From: CAYNRE01 sp964399535
GTDB taxonomy: Bacteria > Planctomycetota > Planctomycetia > Pirellulales > CAYNRE01
Assembly: GCA_964399535.1 (NCBI GenBank)
Contig: CAYNRE010000055.1
Coordinates: 364,604-428,603 of the forward strand
Direction of reading: 5' to 3'
DNA length: 64,000 nucleotides
In this document: positions 1 to 8,503 of the stretch, in pieces
How positions within the stretch are numbered: the stretch's first letter is position 1
Layout: the number at the start of each line of letters is the position of its first letter
Position numbers and translations under genes: made by a program
The notes under the pieces: generated by a model
Databases searched by the model: none
Seen by the model: the letters and a program-made list of their open reading frames with translations, nothing else
Told to the model about the DNA's origin: nothing

Positions 1-275
1 AGCAACTCGGCGCACTTGCGCTGCCACCAGGCGTCGAGCTCGGCCTGATCCTCCGGGAGCGTTTCGCCGGACACGACATATTTGGCGAACGCGTCGGGAA
101 ACCGTTGGCTGAGATCCTCGAACTGGTAGGCCAGGTTGGCGTTGACCAGTTCGACCCCCTGCTGCTCGGGCAGGTCGCGGTACATGAGCACCGGCACCAT
201 GACGTTTGACAAGAAGGCCAGGACGAAGAAGCCCAGCCCGCCGATCAGCAGAATTCCCGATTTACTTTCAAACAT
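1..275 (-). CDS. ccoO: cbb3-type cytochrome c oxidase mono-haem subunit, N-terminal part
   Basis: The reading frame starts at the ATG at 275 and runs off the left edge, giving about 91 residues. It begins MFESKSGILLIGGLGFFVLA, a short N-tail followed by one hydrophobic anchor, then a soluble stretch with no haem motif yet. It lies directly downstream of ccoN on the same strand, where the CcoO/FixO subunit is expected. CcoO carries a single c-type haem and passes electrons to CcoN. The haem-binding CxxCH would lie outside the window, so the assignment rests on the anchor and the operon position. Confidence 0.55.
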   Translation of the reverse strand, partial: MFESKSGILLIGGLGFFVLAFLSNVMVPVLMYRDLPEQQGVELVNANLAYQFEDLSQRFPDAFAKYVVSGETLPEDQAELDAWWQRKCAEL

Positions 276-370
276 GGCGGATCTACTTACTCCCTGCCGT
301 TGGTTGGCAAGTCTGGTTGGCTGGGCCGGGCGGCCAACGGTGGCCGCGCTGGTCCATCAGGTCGGGTTTC

Positions 371-1780
371 TCAAGACGCGGCCGCGGACGCCGGAACCGA
401 ACTGGTCGAGGGCCCTCGAGCGCTGAGCCAGGTCATCAACACGTTGTAGAAGAAGCACAGTTGCCCGCCGAAGATCGCCAGGCCGGCGAATACTCGGGTC
501 ATCCAGAACGGCATTGAGTTGGCGACCGAAACGTCCCAGGGAAACAGCGCGGCCCAGTAGTAGCCTTGGAACACGCCGCCCAGGATCAAATCGCTGGCCA
601 TGACCAGCATGCCGCCGGCCGAGAGCCAGTAATGCCATTCGAGCAGTTTCTGGCTGTACCAGGGGCGGCCGAACAGGCGGGGAAACAGATAGGTCATGAT
701 TCCCAGCAGCCACATGCTGAACACGCCGAACATCACCAGGTGGGCATGGCCCACCACCCAATCCGTAAAGTGGATCAAGGCCTGGAACGTGAGCGTTACC
801 TGCAGCGAGCACTGTAAGCAGGTGAGGAAGTAATAGATCATGCCGGTGTAGAACCAGCGGATGGGCAGGTTGTCGACCACGGCCCGGCCCGATCCATAGA
901 GCGTACCGAAGAAATTGATGACCACCGTGGTCACCACCAATTCGACGGCGATGGTCGAGATGATGGCCCCATACTGCAGAAACATGGGTATCGGGGTGTA
1001 GAGAAAGTGGTGAATGCCCTGCAGCGGGTAGAAGAAGGCCAGCCCCCAGAAGCCCACGAGCGACAGGCCGTGGCTCCAGATCGGTTTCTTGAGCAGAATG
1101 GGCACGAAGTAGTACATCAGCCCCCAGCCCAGCGGCGTCACGAACAGCCCCACCAGGTCGTGGATGAACAAACCCCCGACGGCGCCGGCGCTGGTTCCGG
1201 CCACGAAATACTCGGGGACAAAGTTGCCCATGGCATAGGTCAGAAAGGTCCAGACGAACGCCGCCAGGAAGTACCAGAGCGTCACGTATTGGGGGCCCTT
1301 GGCCTGAACGATGGGGGCGCCGAAGTTGACCGCTACCAGTGCCAAGCCCAAGAGCGCCAGCGGATCGATCCACACCGGGGTCTCGCCCCACTCCAGGGCT
1401 TGGGCTTCACCGAGCAAAATGCCCACCGCCGTGGCCCCCACGACCAGCTGCCAGGCGACGAAAATCAACATCGACAGCCAACGATTCAGCACCGGCCGCA
1501 ACGTAAGCCGGGGAATGGCCCAGTGCAGGGCGCCCAGGAACGCATTGGCCAGAAACCCGTACGCGATGGCGTTGGTGTGCAGCATCCGCCAGCGGCCCGG
1601 CGAGAGCAGTTCCACCGTGGGCAACGGGTTCCAATGCACCATCTGCAAAGCCACGAGCATGCCCCCGGTGAGCGAGGCCGCCATGAACACCAGGGCAGCC
1701 ACGAAGTGCCAAATCACCAGGCGGGTATCGACCAGGTGCGCCGGATCGGGCAAAGCGCTATCGGTCTTTTCGGGAATCAT
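371..1780 (-). CDS. ccoN: cbb3-type cytochrome c oxidase catalytic subunit I
   Basis: A 469-residue polytopic protein of the haem-copper oxidase family, which reduces oxygen to water at the inner membrane. Expected ligands are visible: His68 in RMLHTNAIAYG (low-spin haem), His207 in FIHDLVGLF with Tyr223/224 in GLMYYFVP (the cbb3-type crosslink tyrosine region), the His257-His258 pair in QGIHHFLYT (CuB), and VGHAHLVMFG near residue 347 (haem ligands). Length is typical of CcoN. The start overlaps the stop of the upstream membrane protein by 4 bp, and the partial ccoO follows 95 bp later, so these are one operon. cbb3 enzymes usually have high oxygen affinity, suggesting respiration at low oxygen. 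Confidence 0.93.
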   Translation of the reverse strand: MIPEKTDSALPDPAHLVDTRLVIWHFVAALVFMAASLTGGMLVALQMVHWNPLPTVELLSPGRWRMLHTNAIAYGFLANAFLGALHWAIPRLTLRPVLNRWLSMLIFVAWQLVVGATAVGILLGEAQALEWGETPVWIDPLALLGLALVAVNFGAPIVQAKGPQYVTLWYFLAAFVWTFLTYAMGNFVPEYFVAGTSAGAVGGLFIHDLVGLFVTPLGWGLMYYFVPILLKKPIWSHGLSLVGFWGLAFFYPLQGIHHFLYTPIPMFLQYGAIISTIAVELVVTTVVINFFGTLYGSGRAVVDNLPIRWFYTGMIYYFLTCLQCSLQVTLTFQALIHFTDWVVGHAHLVMFGVFSMWLLGIMTYLFPRLFGRPWYSQKLLEWHYWLSAGGMLVMASDLILGGVFQGYYWAALFPWDVSVANSMPFWMTRVFAGLAIFGGQLCFFYNVLMTWLSARGPSTSSVPASAAAS

Positions 1781-2403
1781 GCTGCTTCCGTTTCGCGTCG
1801 ATAGGGGGAATACAAACCGAGCGGGTACACCAACACCATCGTCCAGCCAAAGACCAGGTGCGTGAGCGCGGCCACCCAGGGGGGCACGCGATTGATGATC
1901 AGGTTTTCAGGGCTGATGTTCTTGACCACCAGCGGCTGGAGCCAGCTCAAAATGCCGTAGAAGTTGACCAACCAGATGACGACGGCCACCACGCTGGCCA
2001 CGGCCATGCGCCCGGCGAATCCGCTATTGGACGCCAGCCGAGTCAGGGCCAGGTACATGGGTATGCCCAGCAACATGCCGGTGCCTAGATACAGGCAGCA
2101 GCCCACGGCCAGCCCCAATCCGGTTTCAATCTGAAACGCCCGATCTCCCAGCGGGAAAGTTAGATAACAGCGGATGATTTCCAGCGGGTGATGGTTGGTG
2201 AGGACCGAGCCCACCACGTTAAATAGCAGGCTGGCAGCCGCGCCAAAGATTCCCAGCATAAAGCCGGTCGTGGCGTAGTAGGCCGTGTAGTAGCCGGTCG
2301 CCTGCCAGGCGGCCGAGGCTGCTTCGTCGGCCAATTCGCTTTCCAGACGGCGCATTTCTGTCTGCAGCCGGTCGAGTTCTTGGCGTTTCGTTTCCAAGTT
2401 CAT
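1777..2403 (-). CDS. four-helix membrane protein of the cbb3 oxidase operon
   Basis: A 208-residue protein. Residues 1-30 form a charged, probably coiled-coil N-terminus (ETKRQELDRLQTEMRRLESE). Four or so hydrophobic segments follow, near residues 45-65, 95-118, 130-150 and 183-200. Start and stop overlap both neighbours by 4 bp (ATGA type), so it is translated with the dihaem cytochrome upstream and ccoN downstream. I do not recognise a named family. By position it is an accessory or assembly subunit of the oxidase. Confidence 0.7.
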   Translation of the reverse strand: MNLETKRQELDRLQTEMRRLESELADEAASAAWQATGYYTAYYATTGFMLGIFGAAASLLFNVVGSVLTNHHPLEIIRCYLTFPLGDRAFQIETGLGLAVGCCLYLGTGMLLGIPMYLALTRLASNSGFAGRMAVASVVAVVIWLVNFYGILSWLQPLVVKNISPENLIINRVPPWVAALTHLVFGWTMVLVYPLGLYSPYRRETEAA

Positions 2404-3842
2404 GGTTGTTGCTCCGCGGCCGGCTCATTGGCGGGGGTTGGCGACGCTTCGTCCGCAGCCGAGGTGGGCGGCTCGGAATCCGACGCGGATTCGGTCTCGT
2501 CGTCGGCGGATGCTTCAGGCGATTGGGCATCGTCGGTCACGGCGGCCGGCTCCTCGGCGGCTGGCTCCTCGGCGGCTGGCTCCTCGGCGGCCGGCTCCTC
2601 GGCGGCTGGCTCCTCGGCGGCTGGCTCCTCGGCGGCTGGCTCCTCGGCGGCTGGCTCCTCGGCGGCTGGCTCCTCGGTGGCTGGCTCCTCGGTGGCTGGC
2701 TCCTCGGTGGCTGGCTCCTCGGTGGCCGGCTCCTCGGTGGCCGGCTCCTCGGTGGCCGGCCCACTCGGTCCGGCCACGGCCATTTCGGCTAGCGCCATCG
2801 GCCGGCTGAAAGGGGGCATATTTCCCTGCCGCCGCTGGCTCGAGACGTGGAGCACGTAATGCACCAGGTACCAGAAGGTTTCTGGTTCCGCGGCGAACAC
2901 GCTCTGAAACGACGGCATCGGCGTGCCGTTGATCCCCGAGTAAATGCGACGGTAAATGTCGACCGGCTGGGTCCCCCCGTGCAACATGCCCGAGGTCAGG
3001 TCGGCGGCCCGGGTCGAATTGCCCCAGGCGTCGACCCCCACGTTGTCGCGGGTCATTCCGCGACCGTCTTCCCCGTGGCATTTAGCACAGCCCTTGGTCA
3101 TGAAGAGCTGTTTGCCCTGCGCGACTGTCTCGGGAGTGCGGGCCGGTGGGGGGGATAAGGGCTCGACGACCTGCTCCGATGCTTCGGACCAGGCGGAAAG
3201 GATCGAGTCGACGTACTCGGTCACCACCTCCGGGTCGAGCTCTTCTTCGCTTTCGGCTTCGGCCGCCAGGTAGATTTCCAGCTCACCCCGATGAGTTAGC
3301 GCCAGTACGTAGTCGACGACCGCGTTGAGCTCCTCCTCGGAAAGCAGGTTGAACGACGGCATCGAAGTGCCGATCACCCCGCGCCGCACGGTTCGCAGCA
3401 GGTCTTCCCGGCGCGGTTTCGCTCCGTAGGGGGTCGAGGTGAACTTGAAGATACCCTTGCGGTAATCGCGCGGCCGGGGTGTCAGAAACCCCGCCGCCGG
3501 ACCGTTGCCATCGCCGGTCACGCCGTGGCAGTGCTGGCAGCGCTCCAGGTAGATCGAAGCGCCCCACTCCAGTTGGCGCTGCTCGGCGGGCGCGGCGCCC
3601 AGCAGCTTGGGCGCCGCGGGAGTGCCGGTGTGCTCCACCAGCGTGGTGCGCACCAGTTCGCGCAGCGGAGCGTCGAGCGCCTGTGCGGCGTCGCTTTCGA
3701 CGTAATGCATTTCGGGCGCGCGTTGGCAACCCAGCGCCACCGCGAGCGTAAGGCCCCAGAGACTCCAATGCCGGCGCGCCGGTGCAATCTCGCCGAACCG
3801 GAGTCGCCCAAAGTGGGGTAGAGAAACACCGCGACAGATCAC
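2400..3842 (-). CDS. dihaem cytochrome c lipoprotein with Glu/Pro-rich repeat tail
   Basis: About 480 residues from a GTG at 3842, chosen because AAGGAG lies 5 nt upstream; the frame stays open to 3932. The N-terminus has a basic patch, a hydrophobic segment and a lipobox-like ALGC, so a lipoprotein anchor is likely. Two c-type haem motifs follow, CQHCH and CAKCH, each with downstream MPSF that could supply the distal Met. The last ~100 residues are a low-complexity acidic tail made of 14 (A/T)EEPA-type pentads encoded by a DNA minisatellite. It is the first gene of the oxidase operon and probably donates electrons to CcoN/CcoO, in place of a classical CcoP. Confidence 0.8.
   Translation of the reverse strand: MICRGVSLPHFGRLRFGEIAPARRHWSLWGLTLAVALGCQRAPEMHYVESDAAQALDAPLRELVRTTLVEHTGTPAAPKLLGAAPAEQRQLEWGASIYLERCQHCHGVTGDGNGPAAGFLTPRPRDYRKGIFKFTSTPYGAKPRREDLLRTVRRGVIGTSMPSFNLLSEEELNAVVDYVLALTHRGELEIYLAAEAESEEELDPEVVTEYVDSILSAWSEASEQVVEPLSPPPARTPETVAQGKQLFMTKGCAKCHGEDGRGMTRDNVGVDAWGNSTRAADLTSGMLHGGTQPVDIYRRIYSGINGTPMPSFQSVFAAEPETFWYLVHYVLHVSSQRRQGNMPPFSRPMALAEMAVAGPSGPATEEPATEEPATEEPATEEPATEEPATEEPAAEEPAAEEPAAEEPAAEEPAAEEPAAEEPAAEEPAAEEPAAVTDDAQSPEASADDETESASDSEPPTSAADEASPTPANEPAAEQQP
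2548..2757. repeat. 15-bp coding minisatellite, 14 tandem units
   Basis: Fourteen head-to-tail copies of a 15-bp unit (plus strand GGCTCCTCGGCGGCT or its GGTGGCT/GGTGGCC variants) lie in the 3' part of the dihaem cytochrome gene. On the coding strand they give six ATEEP and then eight AAEEP pentads. The variants are grouped rather than mixed, which fits expansion by slippage or unequal crossover. Unit length is a multiple of three, so copy-number change keeps the frame. Confidence 0.95.
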
Positions 3843-4412
3843 CTTGGCTCCTTCGATCGAGGGTGCGACCTGATTCAACGCCCGCAAATGTAGCGATCGA
3901 CTGCCCCGCCTGCGAAGCACTTCGGATGCCAAATTTTCTTGATTTCTCGCGCGGCGGAATCAGAGAGAACGAAACCGGCCGCAGAATACCGGCCGCGATG
4001 CAATTCTTGCCCTCCGCAAAACGCCCATCCGCCGGGCAGGCCAAACCGTGCATTTTTGTCCGCTCCAGCACAACCACTGTGCGAAAGGGCGCAGTTTGCC
4101 GTCGTACGGGTTGCCCGCCGATCGTCGGAGCCGCTGATTCGGATCGCTCGGTGCGTAACCGGTCGAGCGGCTCGAGAGAGCGTCGGGGCGCGGCAAAGCG
4201 TGCTCAGGAGCGCGCTGACGAATGAAAACCGCCGCCGGCAGGCGTATACGAATTTCCGTAACCAACAACCAGTTAACGGGTTGCGTGAAAAACAGAATTC
4301 CGAGTCGGGTTTGGCGCGGAAGATGCAGAAATTCAACATCCAGAACAATGGACTGTTCGCGGCCCTGGTTTCCTGCCCGGTCGGGCGGGGCTAACTGAAA
4401 TGAGGTGCTGCG
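3843..4412. other. intergenic region between divergent cytochrome and BON genes
   Basis: No convincing gene. The stretch separates the minus-strand oxidase operon from the plus-strand BON gene, so both promoters should be here. A direct repeat of ACCGGCCGC with a 5-nt spacer lies near 3978-4000, and the part around 4230-4350 is more AT-rich than its surroundings. No promoter could be assigned with confidence. Confidence 0.4.
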
Positions 4413-4787
4413 ATGAACACCAACTACACGAACCGGGACGGCCAAGCCAGCATGCACGGCAATTGCCCTTCGCCGGTCGCGGACGATACGGCCCTCAAGA
4501 TTTCTGCGATCGGAGATGCGGTTGTGTTTCGGGCCAAGGCGATTCTGCAGGCGAGTCCCTATCCCGAGGTGCGGACCTTGAACTGTGAGGAGGCCGACGG
4601 AACGCTGCGGGTTTCCGGACAGGTCTCGCGCTTCTACCTGAAGCAACACGCCCTGACGCTGGCTAAGAAAGTGCCCGGGGTTTATCGCGTTGTCGACGAG
4701 GTCAGCGTCCGGGACTCAGCAAGCCCGTCGGATCCTAGCGGTGCCCTGCGGCGACGGCATGCGGTAGTTCCGCTTGCGAGCGCCTAG
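4413..4787 (+). CDS. small BON-domain protein
   Basis: A 124-residue protein. Residues ~35-100 match the BON pattern: a helix (VVFRAKAILQASPYPEVR), then a strand-rich half with GTLRVSGQVSRFYLKQHAL and a conserved-type ending VPGVYRVVDEVSV. BON domains bind phospholipid or ligands and are common in periplasmic stress proteins, but no signal peptide is obvious here. The ATG follows GAGG by a short spacer. It stands alone between the oxidase operon and the redoxin fusion gene. Confidence 0.7.
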   Translation: MNTNYTNRDGQASMHGNCPSPVADDTALKISAIGDAVVFRAKAILQASPYPEVRTLNCEEADGTLRVSGQVSRFYLKQHALTLAKKVPGVYRVVDEVSVRDSASPSDPSGALRRRHAVVPLASA

Positions 4788-4991
4788 GGGCGACCGATTG
4801 GCGCGACGGGCAAAACGGCGCGAGCAATTCGGGCGAGGTGCGAGCGGGGTGGGGGGCGAACCAAGACAGGCAGCGAAACAGGGGTGAGCGATACGGCGAC
4901 GGCAAACGGGGTGCGTTGCACCGCCGGAGCGGGATTTCCGATTTGCAAACCAGGGTTTTGATGAGTGCAGTTACATCGCAGGAGCATGACG

Positions 4992-6836
4992 ATGAACCGC
5001 AGTGGATGGGTTTGGTTGTCAGGGGTGGCGTTACTGTTTTCTTCGCTCAATTCAGCCGCCGCGAGCGAGGCGGCGCCGACCCGCGTCGGCCGGCAGGTGG
5101 ATAACTTCCTGCTCCGCGATTTCCGCGGCGCCGAGCACTCGCTCGATGCGCTGCTAGACGACCACGAGTTGGTCGTGGTCGCGTTTCTGGGTGTGGAGTG
5201 TCCGCTGGTGAAGCTGTACGCTCCGCGGCTCGCGGAATTGGCCGCCGAATTCGGCGACCGCGGCGTGGCCTTCGTGGCGGTGGATTCGAATGCCCAAGAC
5301 TCGGTGACCGAGATGGGCTATGCCGCCCGCGATTGGAAGATGGAGTTTCCCTTTTTGAAGGACCCGGGCAACCGGGTAGCCGACCAGTTCGACGCCATTC
5401 GCACGCCCGAAATCTTCGTCGTCGACCGCTCGCACTGTGTGCGCTATTGGGGCCGCGTCGACGATCAGTATGGCTTTCAAACGGGGGTGGGATATGCACG
5501 GCCGGAGATTACCCGCCGCGATTTAGCGACGGCCCTGGAGGAATTGCTGGCCGGACAAGAGGTGAGCGTGGCCCGGACCGACGCTCCTGGCTGCCGCATC
5601 GGCCGAGTGCATCCCCCCAAGGCCGACGCCCCGATTACCTACTCGCGACAAATCGCTCGAATTCTGCAAGACAACTGCGTGAGCTGCCACCGCCCTGGCG
5701 AGATCGCGCCGTTTGCGCTGACCGACTACGATGAAGTGGTTGGCTGGGCGGAGATGATTGACGAGGTGGTTCACGCCCAGCGGATGCCTCCCTGGCAGGC
5801 GAGTGCCGAGTTCGGCGATTTCGCCAACGACTGTCGTTTGAGCGACGAAGCCAAGGCGATGATTCATCGCTGGGTCGAGGACGGTGCTCCGCAGGGTGAC
5901 CCGGCCGATTTGCCCGAACCCAAGCAATTCACCGTGGGTTGGCAGATTCCCGAGCCCGACCAGGTTGTGTACATGAGCGACGAATCGTTCGTGGTGCCAG
6001 CCCAGGGAACGGTCGAGTACCAGTACTTCGTCGTGGATCCGGGCTTTACCGAGGATAAGTGGGTCCGGGCGGCCGAGTGCCGGCCCGGCAATCGTTCGGT
6101 GGTGCACCATATCATCGTGTTCCTGGTTGAGCCCGGCCAAGACATCCGGCAACTGGGCGAGGGGCGAGGGACTCAGAACCTGTTGGCCGGAACCGCCCCG
6201 GGCAACCCGCCCACGGTAATGCCGCCCGGATTTGCCCAGAAGGTGAAGGCTGGCACGAAGCTCTTGTTCCAAATGCACTACACCGCCAACGGCACCCCGC
6301 AGCCCGATCGCAGTTCGATCGGTCTGGTGTTCGCCGACCCCAGCGAGGTTCGCCGTGAAGTGCGGACCGATCTGGCGATCAATCCGTTCTTCGAGATTCC
6401 GGCTGGCGCATCGAACTGGCTGGTCGAATCGCAGAAGTCGATTCGACGCGATGGCGTGCTGATTTCACTAATGCCGCACATGCATTTGCGGGGCAAGGCG
6501 TTTCGCTACGAGCTGGTCGGCCCCGACGGCTCGAAGGAAACGCTGCTCGATATTCCGAATTACGATTTCAACTGGCAAAACAGCTACTACTTCCGCGAAC
6601 CGAAGGTGGTGCGGGCCGGCTCGAAGATTCGCTGCTACGCCCGTTTCGACAACTCGGCTGAGAACCTGGCCAACCCAGATCCCAATCACCCGGTCGCCTG
6701 GGGCGATCAGACTTGGGAGGAAATGATGATCGGCTGGTTCGTGATTTCGCCCGATCCCAAGTCGACCGATTCGCCCGAGGCGGAACCGAGCGAGCCCGCC
6801 GACGATGAAGTTGCGGTCGCGGCCGACGGCCACTAA
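4992..6836 (+). CDS. redoxin / c-type haem / copper monooxygenase-like fusion protein (copy 1)
   Basis: A 614-residue exported protein. The ATG at 4992 was chosen because AGGAG lies 7 nt upstream; an ATG at 4986 is also in frame. A signal peptide ends near AAAS. Residues ~30-200 are a redoxin-like domain with the AhpC/TSA-type segment VAFLGVECPLVKLYAPRL. A single haem motif CVSCH is at ~229. The C-terminal half resembles the copper type II monooxygenase (PHM/DBM) fold, with HHIIVF (~371), QMHYT (~427) and MPHMHLRG (~495) as candidate copper histidines. A close paralogue is at 23964-25847. Substrate is unknown; a periplasmic copper/haem oxidoreductase is the inference. Confidence 0.8.
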   Translation: MNRSGWVWLSGVALLFSSLNSAAASEAAPTRVGRQVDNFLLRDFRGAEHSLDALLDDHELVVVAFLGVECPLVKLYAPRLAELAAEFGDRGVAFVAVDSNAQDSVTEMGYAARDWKMEFPFLKDPGNRVADQFDAIRTPEIFVVDRSHCVRYWGRVDDQYGFQTGVGYARPEITRRDLATALEELLAGQEVSVARTDAPGCRIGRVHPPKADAPITYSRQIARILQDNCVSCHRPGEIAPFALTDYDEVVGWAEMIDEVVHAQRMPPWQASAEFGDFANDCRLSDEAKAMIHRWVEDGAPQGDPADLPEPKQFTVGWQIPEPDQVVYMSDESFVVPAQGTVEYQYFVVDPGFTEDKWVRAAECRPGNRSVVHHIIVFLVEPGQDIRQLGEGRGTQNLLAGTAPGNPPTVMPPGFAQKVKAGTKLLFQMHYTANGTPQPDRSSIGLVFADPSEVRREVRTDLAINPFFEIPAGASNWLVESQKSIRRDGVLISLMPHMHLRGKAFRYELVGPDGSKETLLDIPNYDFNWQNSYYFREPKVVRAGSKIRCYARFDNSAENLANPDPNHPVAWGDQTWEEMMIGWFVISPDPKSTDSPEAEPSEPADDEVAVAADGH

Positions 6837-6923
6837 CCGGCGGCGACGGGCGACGGGTTGGGGGGCCGCCGCGACGGGCGCCGCGGCCCCAGGCGAAGCA
6901 ACCGATGCGGGGAGATCGTCACG

Positions 6924-7712
6924 ATGCGAGCATGGCAGACTTGGATGGCGGGACTGTTGTGGGTGGCCGGCGTGGGCGTTTCGGGCGCGACGGCGCGGGG
7001 AGCCGACGTAGAGCCCCTGGAGACGATCACAAACTCCATTGGGATGAAACTCGTCTTTCTTCCCGCAGGCGAGTTTGAGATGGGCTCTCCCGACGACGAG
7101 GCGGGGCGCAAAACCAGCGAAGTCCGGCACCAGGTGCGACTGACCAAGCCGTTCTACATCGGCACCTGCGAGGTGACTCAGGCCGAGTACGAAGCGGTGA
7201 TGGAGCAGAACCCCTCGCAGACCAGGGGAGCCCAGCACCCCGTGGAACGGGTGAGTTGGTTCGACGCGATCGGGTTTTGCGAACGCCTGAGCACGAACGA
7301 AGGCCGCAAGTACCGGCTTCCGACCGAAGCCGAGTGGGAATATGCAGCCAGGGCAGGCAGCCGCCAGGCCTGGTGCTTCGGCGGGGACTCGGCGACGCTA
7401 CCCGAGTACGCTTGGATTTCGACGAATTCCGGTGGCAAGGCAACCCAACCGGTGGGCCAACTGCAGGCCAATCGCTGGGGCCTTTACGACATGTTCGGCA
7501 ACGTGGCCGAATGGTGCCAGGACTGGCTGGGAGACTACCCGAGCGAGGCGGTCAACGACCCGGTTGGCCCCCTCGATGGGCACTTTCGGGTCGTGCGAGG
7601 CGGTAGCGGCTCGAACAGCACCAACTACTGCCGGGCGGCCACCCGGGTGTTCGCGGCCGAGCCAACGCATGTCGACGCCTGGTATGGATTTCGCGTGGTA
7701 TCGGAGCCCTAG
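6924..7712 (+). CDS. exported FGE-sulfatase (SUMF1)-like protein
   Basis: About 262 residues with a signal peptide ending near ARGA. Signature segments of the formylglycine-generating-enzyme fold are in order: NSIGMKLVFLPAGEFEMGSP, CEVTQAEYEAVM, HPVERVSWFDAIGFCERLS, YRLPTEAEWEYAARAG, GNVAEWCQDW and VVRGGS. The C-terminal part has one Cys (NYCRAATR) rather than the Cys pair of true sulfatase activators, so a non-catalytic or different role is likely, as for most planctomycete members. Start ATG 6924 was chosen over upstream in-frame codons because the signal peptide begins there. It lies 87 bp after the redoxin fusion gene and may be co-transcribed. Confidence 0.85.
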   Translation: MRAWQTWMAGLLWVAGVGVSGATARGADVEPLETITNSIGMKLVFLPAGEFEMGSPDDEAGRKTSEVRHQVRLTKPFYIGTCEVTQAEYEAVMEQNPSQTRGAQHPVERVSWFDAIGFCERLSTNEGRKYRLPTEAEWEYAARAGSRQAWCFGGDSATLPEYAWISTNSGGKATQPVGQLQANRWGLYDMFGNVAEWCQDWLGDYPSEAVNDPVGPLDGHFRVVRGGSGSNSTNYCRAATRVFAAEPTHVDAWYGFRVVSEP

Positions 7713-7726
7713 CTGCCCGTTTTAGG

Positions 7727-7860
7727 TTTCATCGGGCTGCGTCCTCGCGGGGATGCGATGCCAAAACAGCGACGCAGATCGTTATTTTGCGAGCCGTGCG
7801 GAGCTTGGCTCCGCACGTGGTGAGATTGAAACGGGCCACGACGGCATATTTCAACAGACC
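7727..7860 (+). repeat. interspersed hairpin element, copy A
   Basis: About 134 bp that matches closely a segment at 41302-41445 and partly one at 13467-13612. Shared blocks include ATCGGGCTGCGTCCTCGC, GGATGCGATGCCAAAAC, a 9-bp stem GTGCGGAGC-TTG-GCTCCGCAC (7796-7816) and GGCCACGACGGCAT.TTTCAACA at the right end. The element starts 15 bp after the stop of the FGE-like gene. Its ends are partly inverted (TTTCA... against ...TTTCAAC). It resembles a MITE or a REP-like sequence; the exact borders are uncertain. Confidence 0.75.
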
Positions 7861-8275
7861 GCTAGCCGAAGTCGCCCTGCCTGGAGAACCGAATCGCAAG
7901 AATGGCAGCCGGCCTGTGACAGGCTGGCCGCCTTTGACCGACCGCAACCGTAAGGGAGCCAGCGCCCCGGACCCGCACCGTGCACCCCTGCCGTTTTGCC
8001 CGCGGTGCAACCGGGGTACCCCTTACGTCAGACCGCCGCTGTGCTCGGCCGATCATGCTCCGGCCAGCGCGGCGGCGGTTTTTTTGTGCGCCCTGTGCAC
8101 GGCTGGCATCGCGGCAACGGGTTGCTCCGGTAGCAGCGCGGTCTGATTCCTATTTGCCGGGCACCGCAACGACCGCTGATCAGCGGTTCGCCCAAAATTC
8201 AACTCGGCGCGCCTCTGCGCCTGCCAATTCCGTCCAGCAGCGGGCTCTTCGGCGCCTAGGTGCAGCCGGCAGCCC

Positions 8276-8330
8276 GACAAGCCGTTCAGCTCCCCCTCCA
8301 CGGAGGTGGGCTGTTTTCCGGGGGCTTGTC
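8276..8330. promoter_or_regulatory. nested inverted repeat upstream of the ABC transporter operon
   Basis: GACAAGCC (8276-8283) pairs perfectly with GGCTTGTC (8323-8330). Inside lies a second stem, CAGC...GCTG with CCCCCTCC against GGAGGTGG. The structure could be an attenuator, a terminator of an upstream transcript, or simply a structured leader about 170 nt ahead of the ABC gene. No T-tract follows and no riboswitch class is recognised. Confidence 0.3.
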
Positions 8331-8503
8331 AAAACCAGGTAACTTCGGCAAAGAGTTCGGATGGGGGGCACTTAACGAAAAGTCCAGATTGTGACGATTG
8401 TAACGATAGGAGCCGGAGTGGCTCTCCGGTGAGGATGCCCCGGTTCCTGGACCGAATTCGCCGCTCTGGCCGGGGCCAAACGGTTCGCAACTGACGGAAC
8501 ACC

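Larger units (their letters stand above)
7713..8503. other. 790-bp non-coding stretch
   Basis: Holds interspersed repeat copy A (7727-7860) and a structured inverted-repeat element (8276-8330), described separately. Between them I see no gene with coding character. The promoter of the ABC-HlyD-TolC operon should lie in the last 150 bp, but no clear -35/-10 pair stands out. Confidence 0.5.

Noticed and set aside
2380..2859. Long plus-strand frames through the cytochrome minisatellite
   Set aside because: They are created by the 15-bp repeat, which is open in all frames; the minus-strand frame has haem motifs and operon context.
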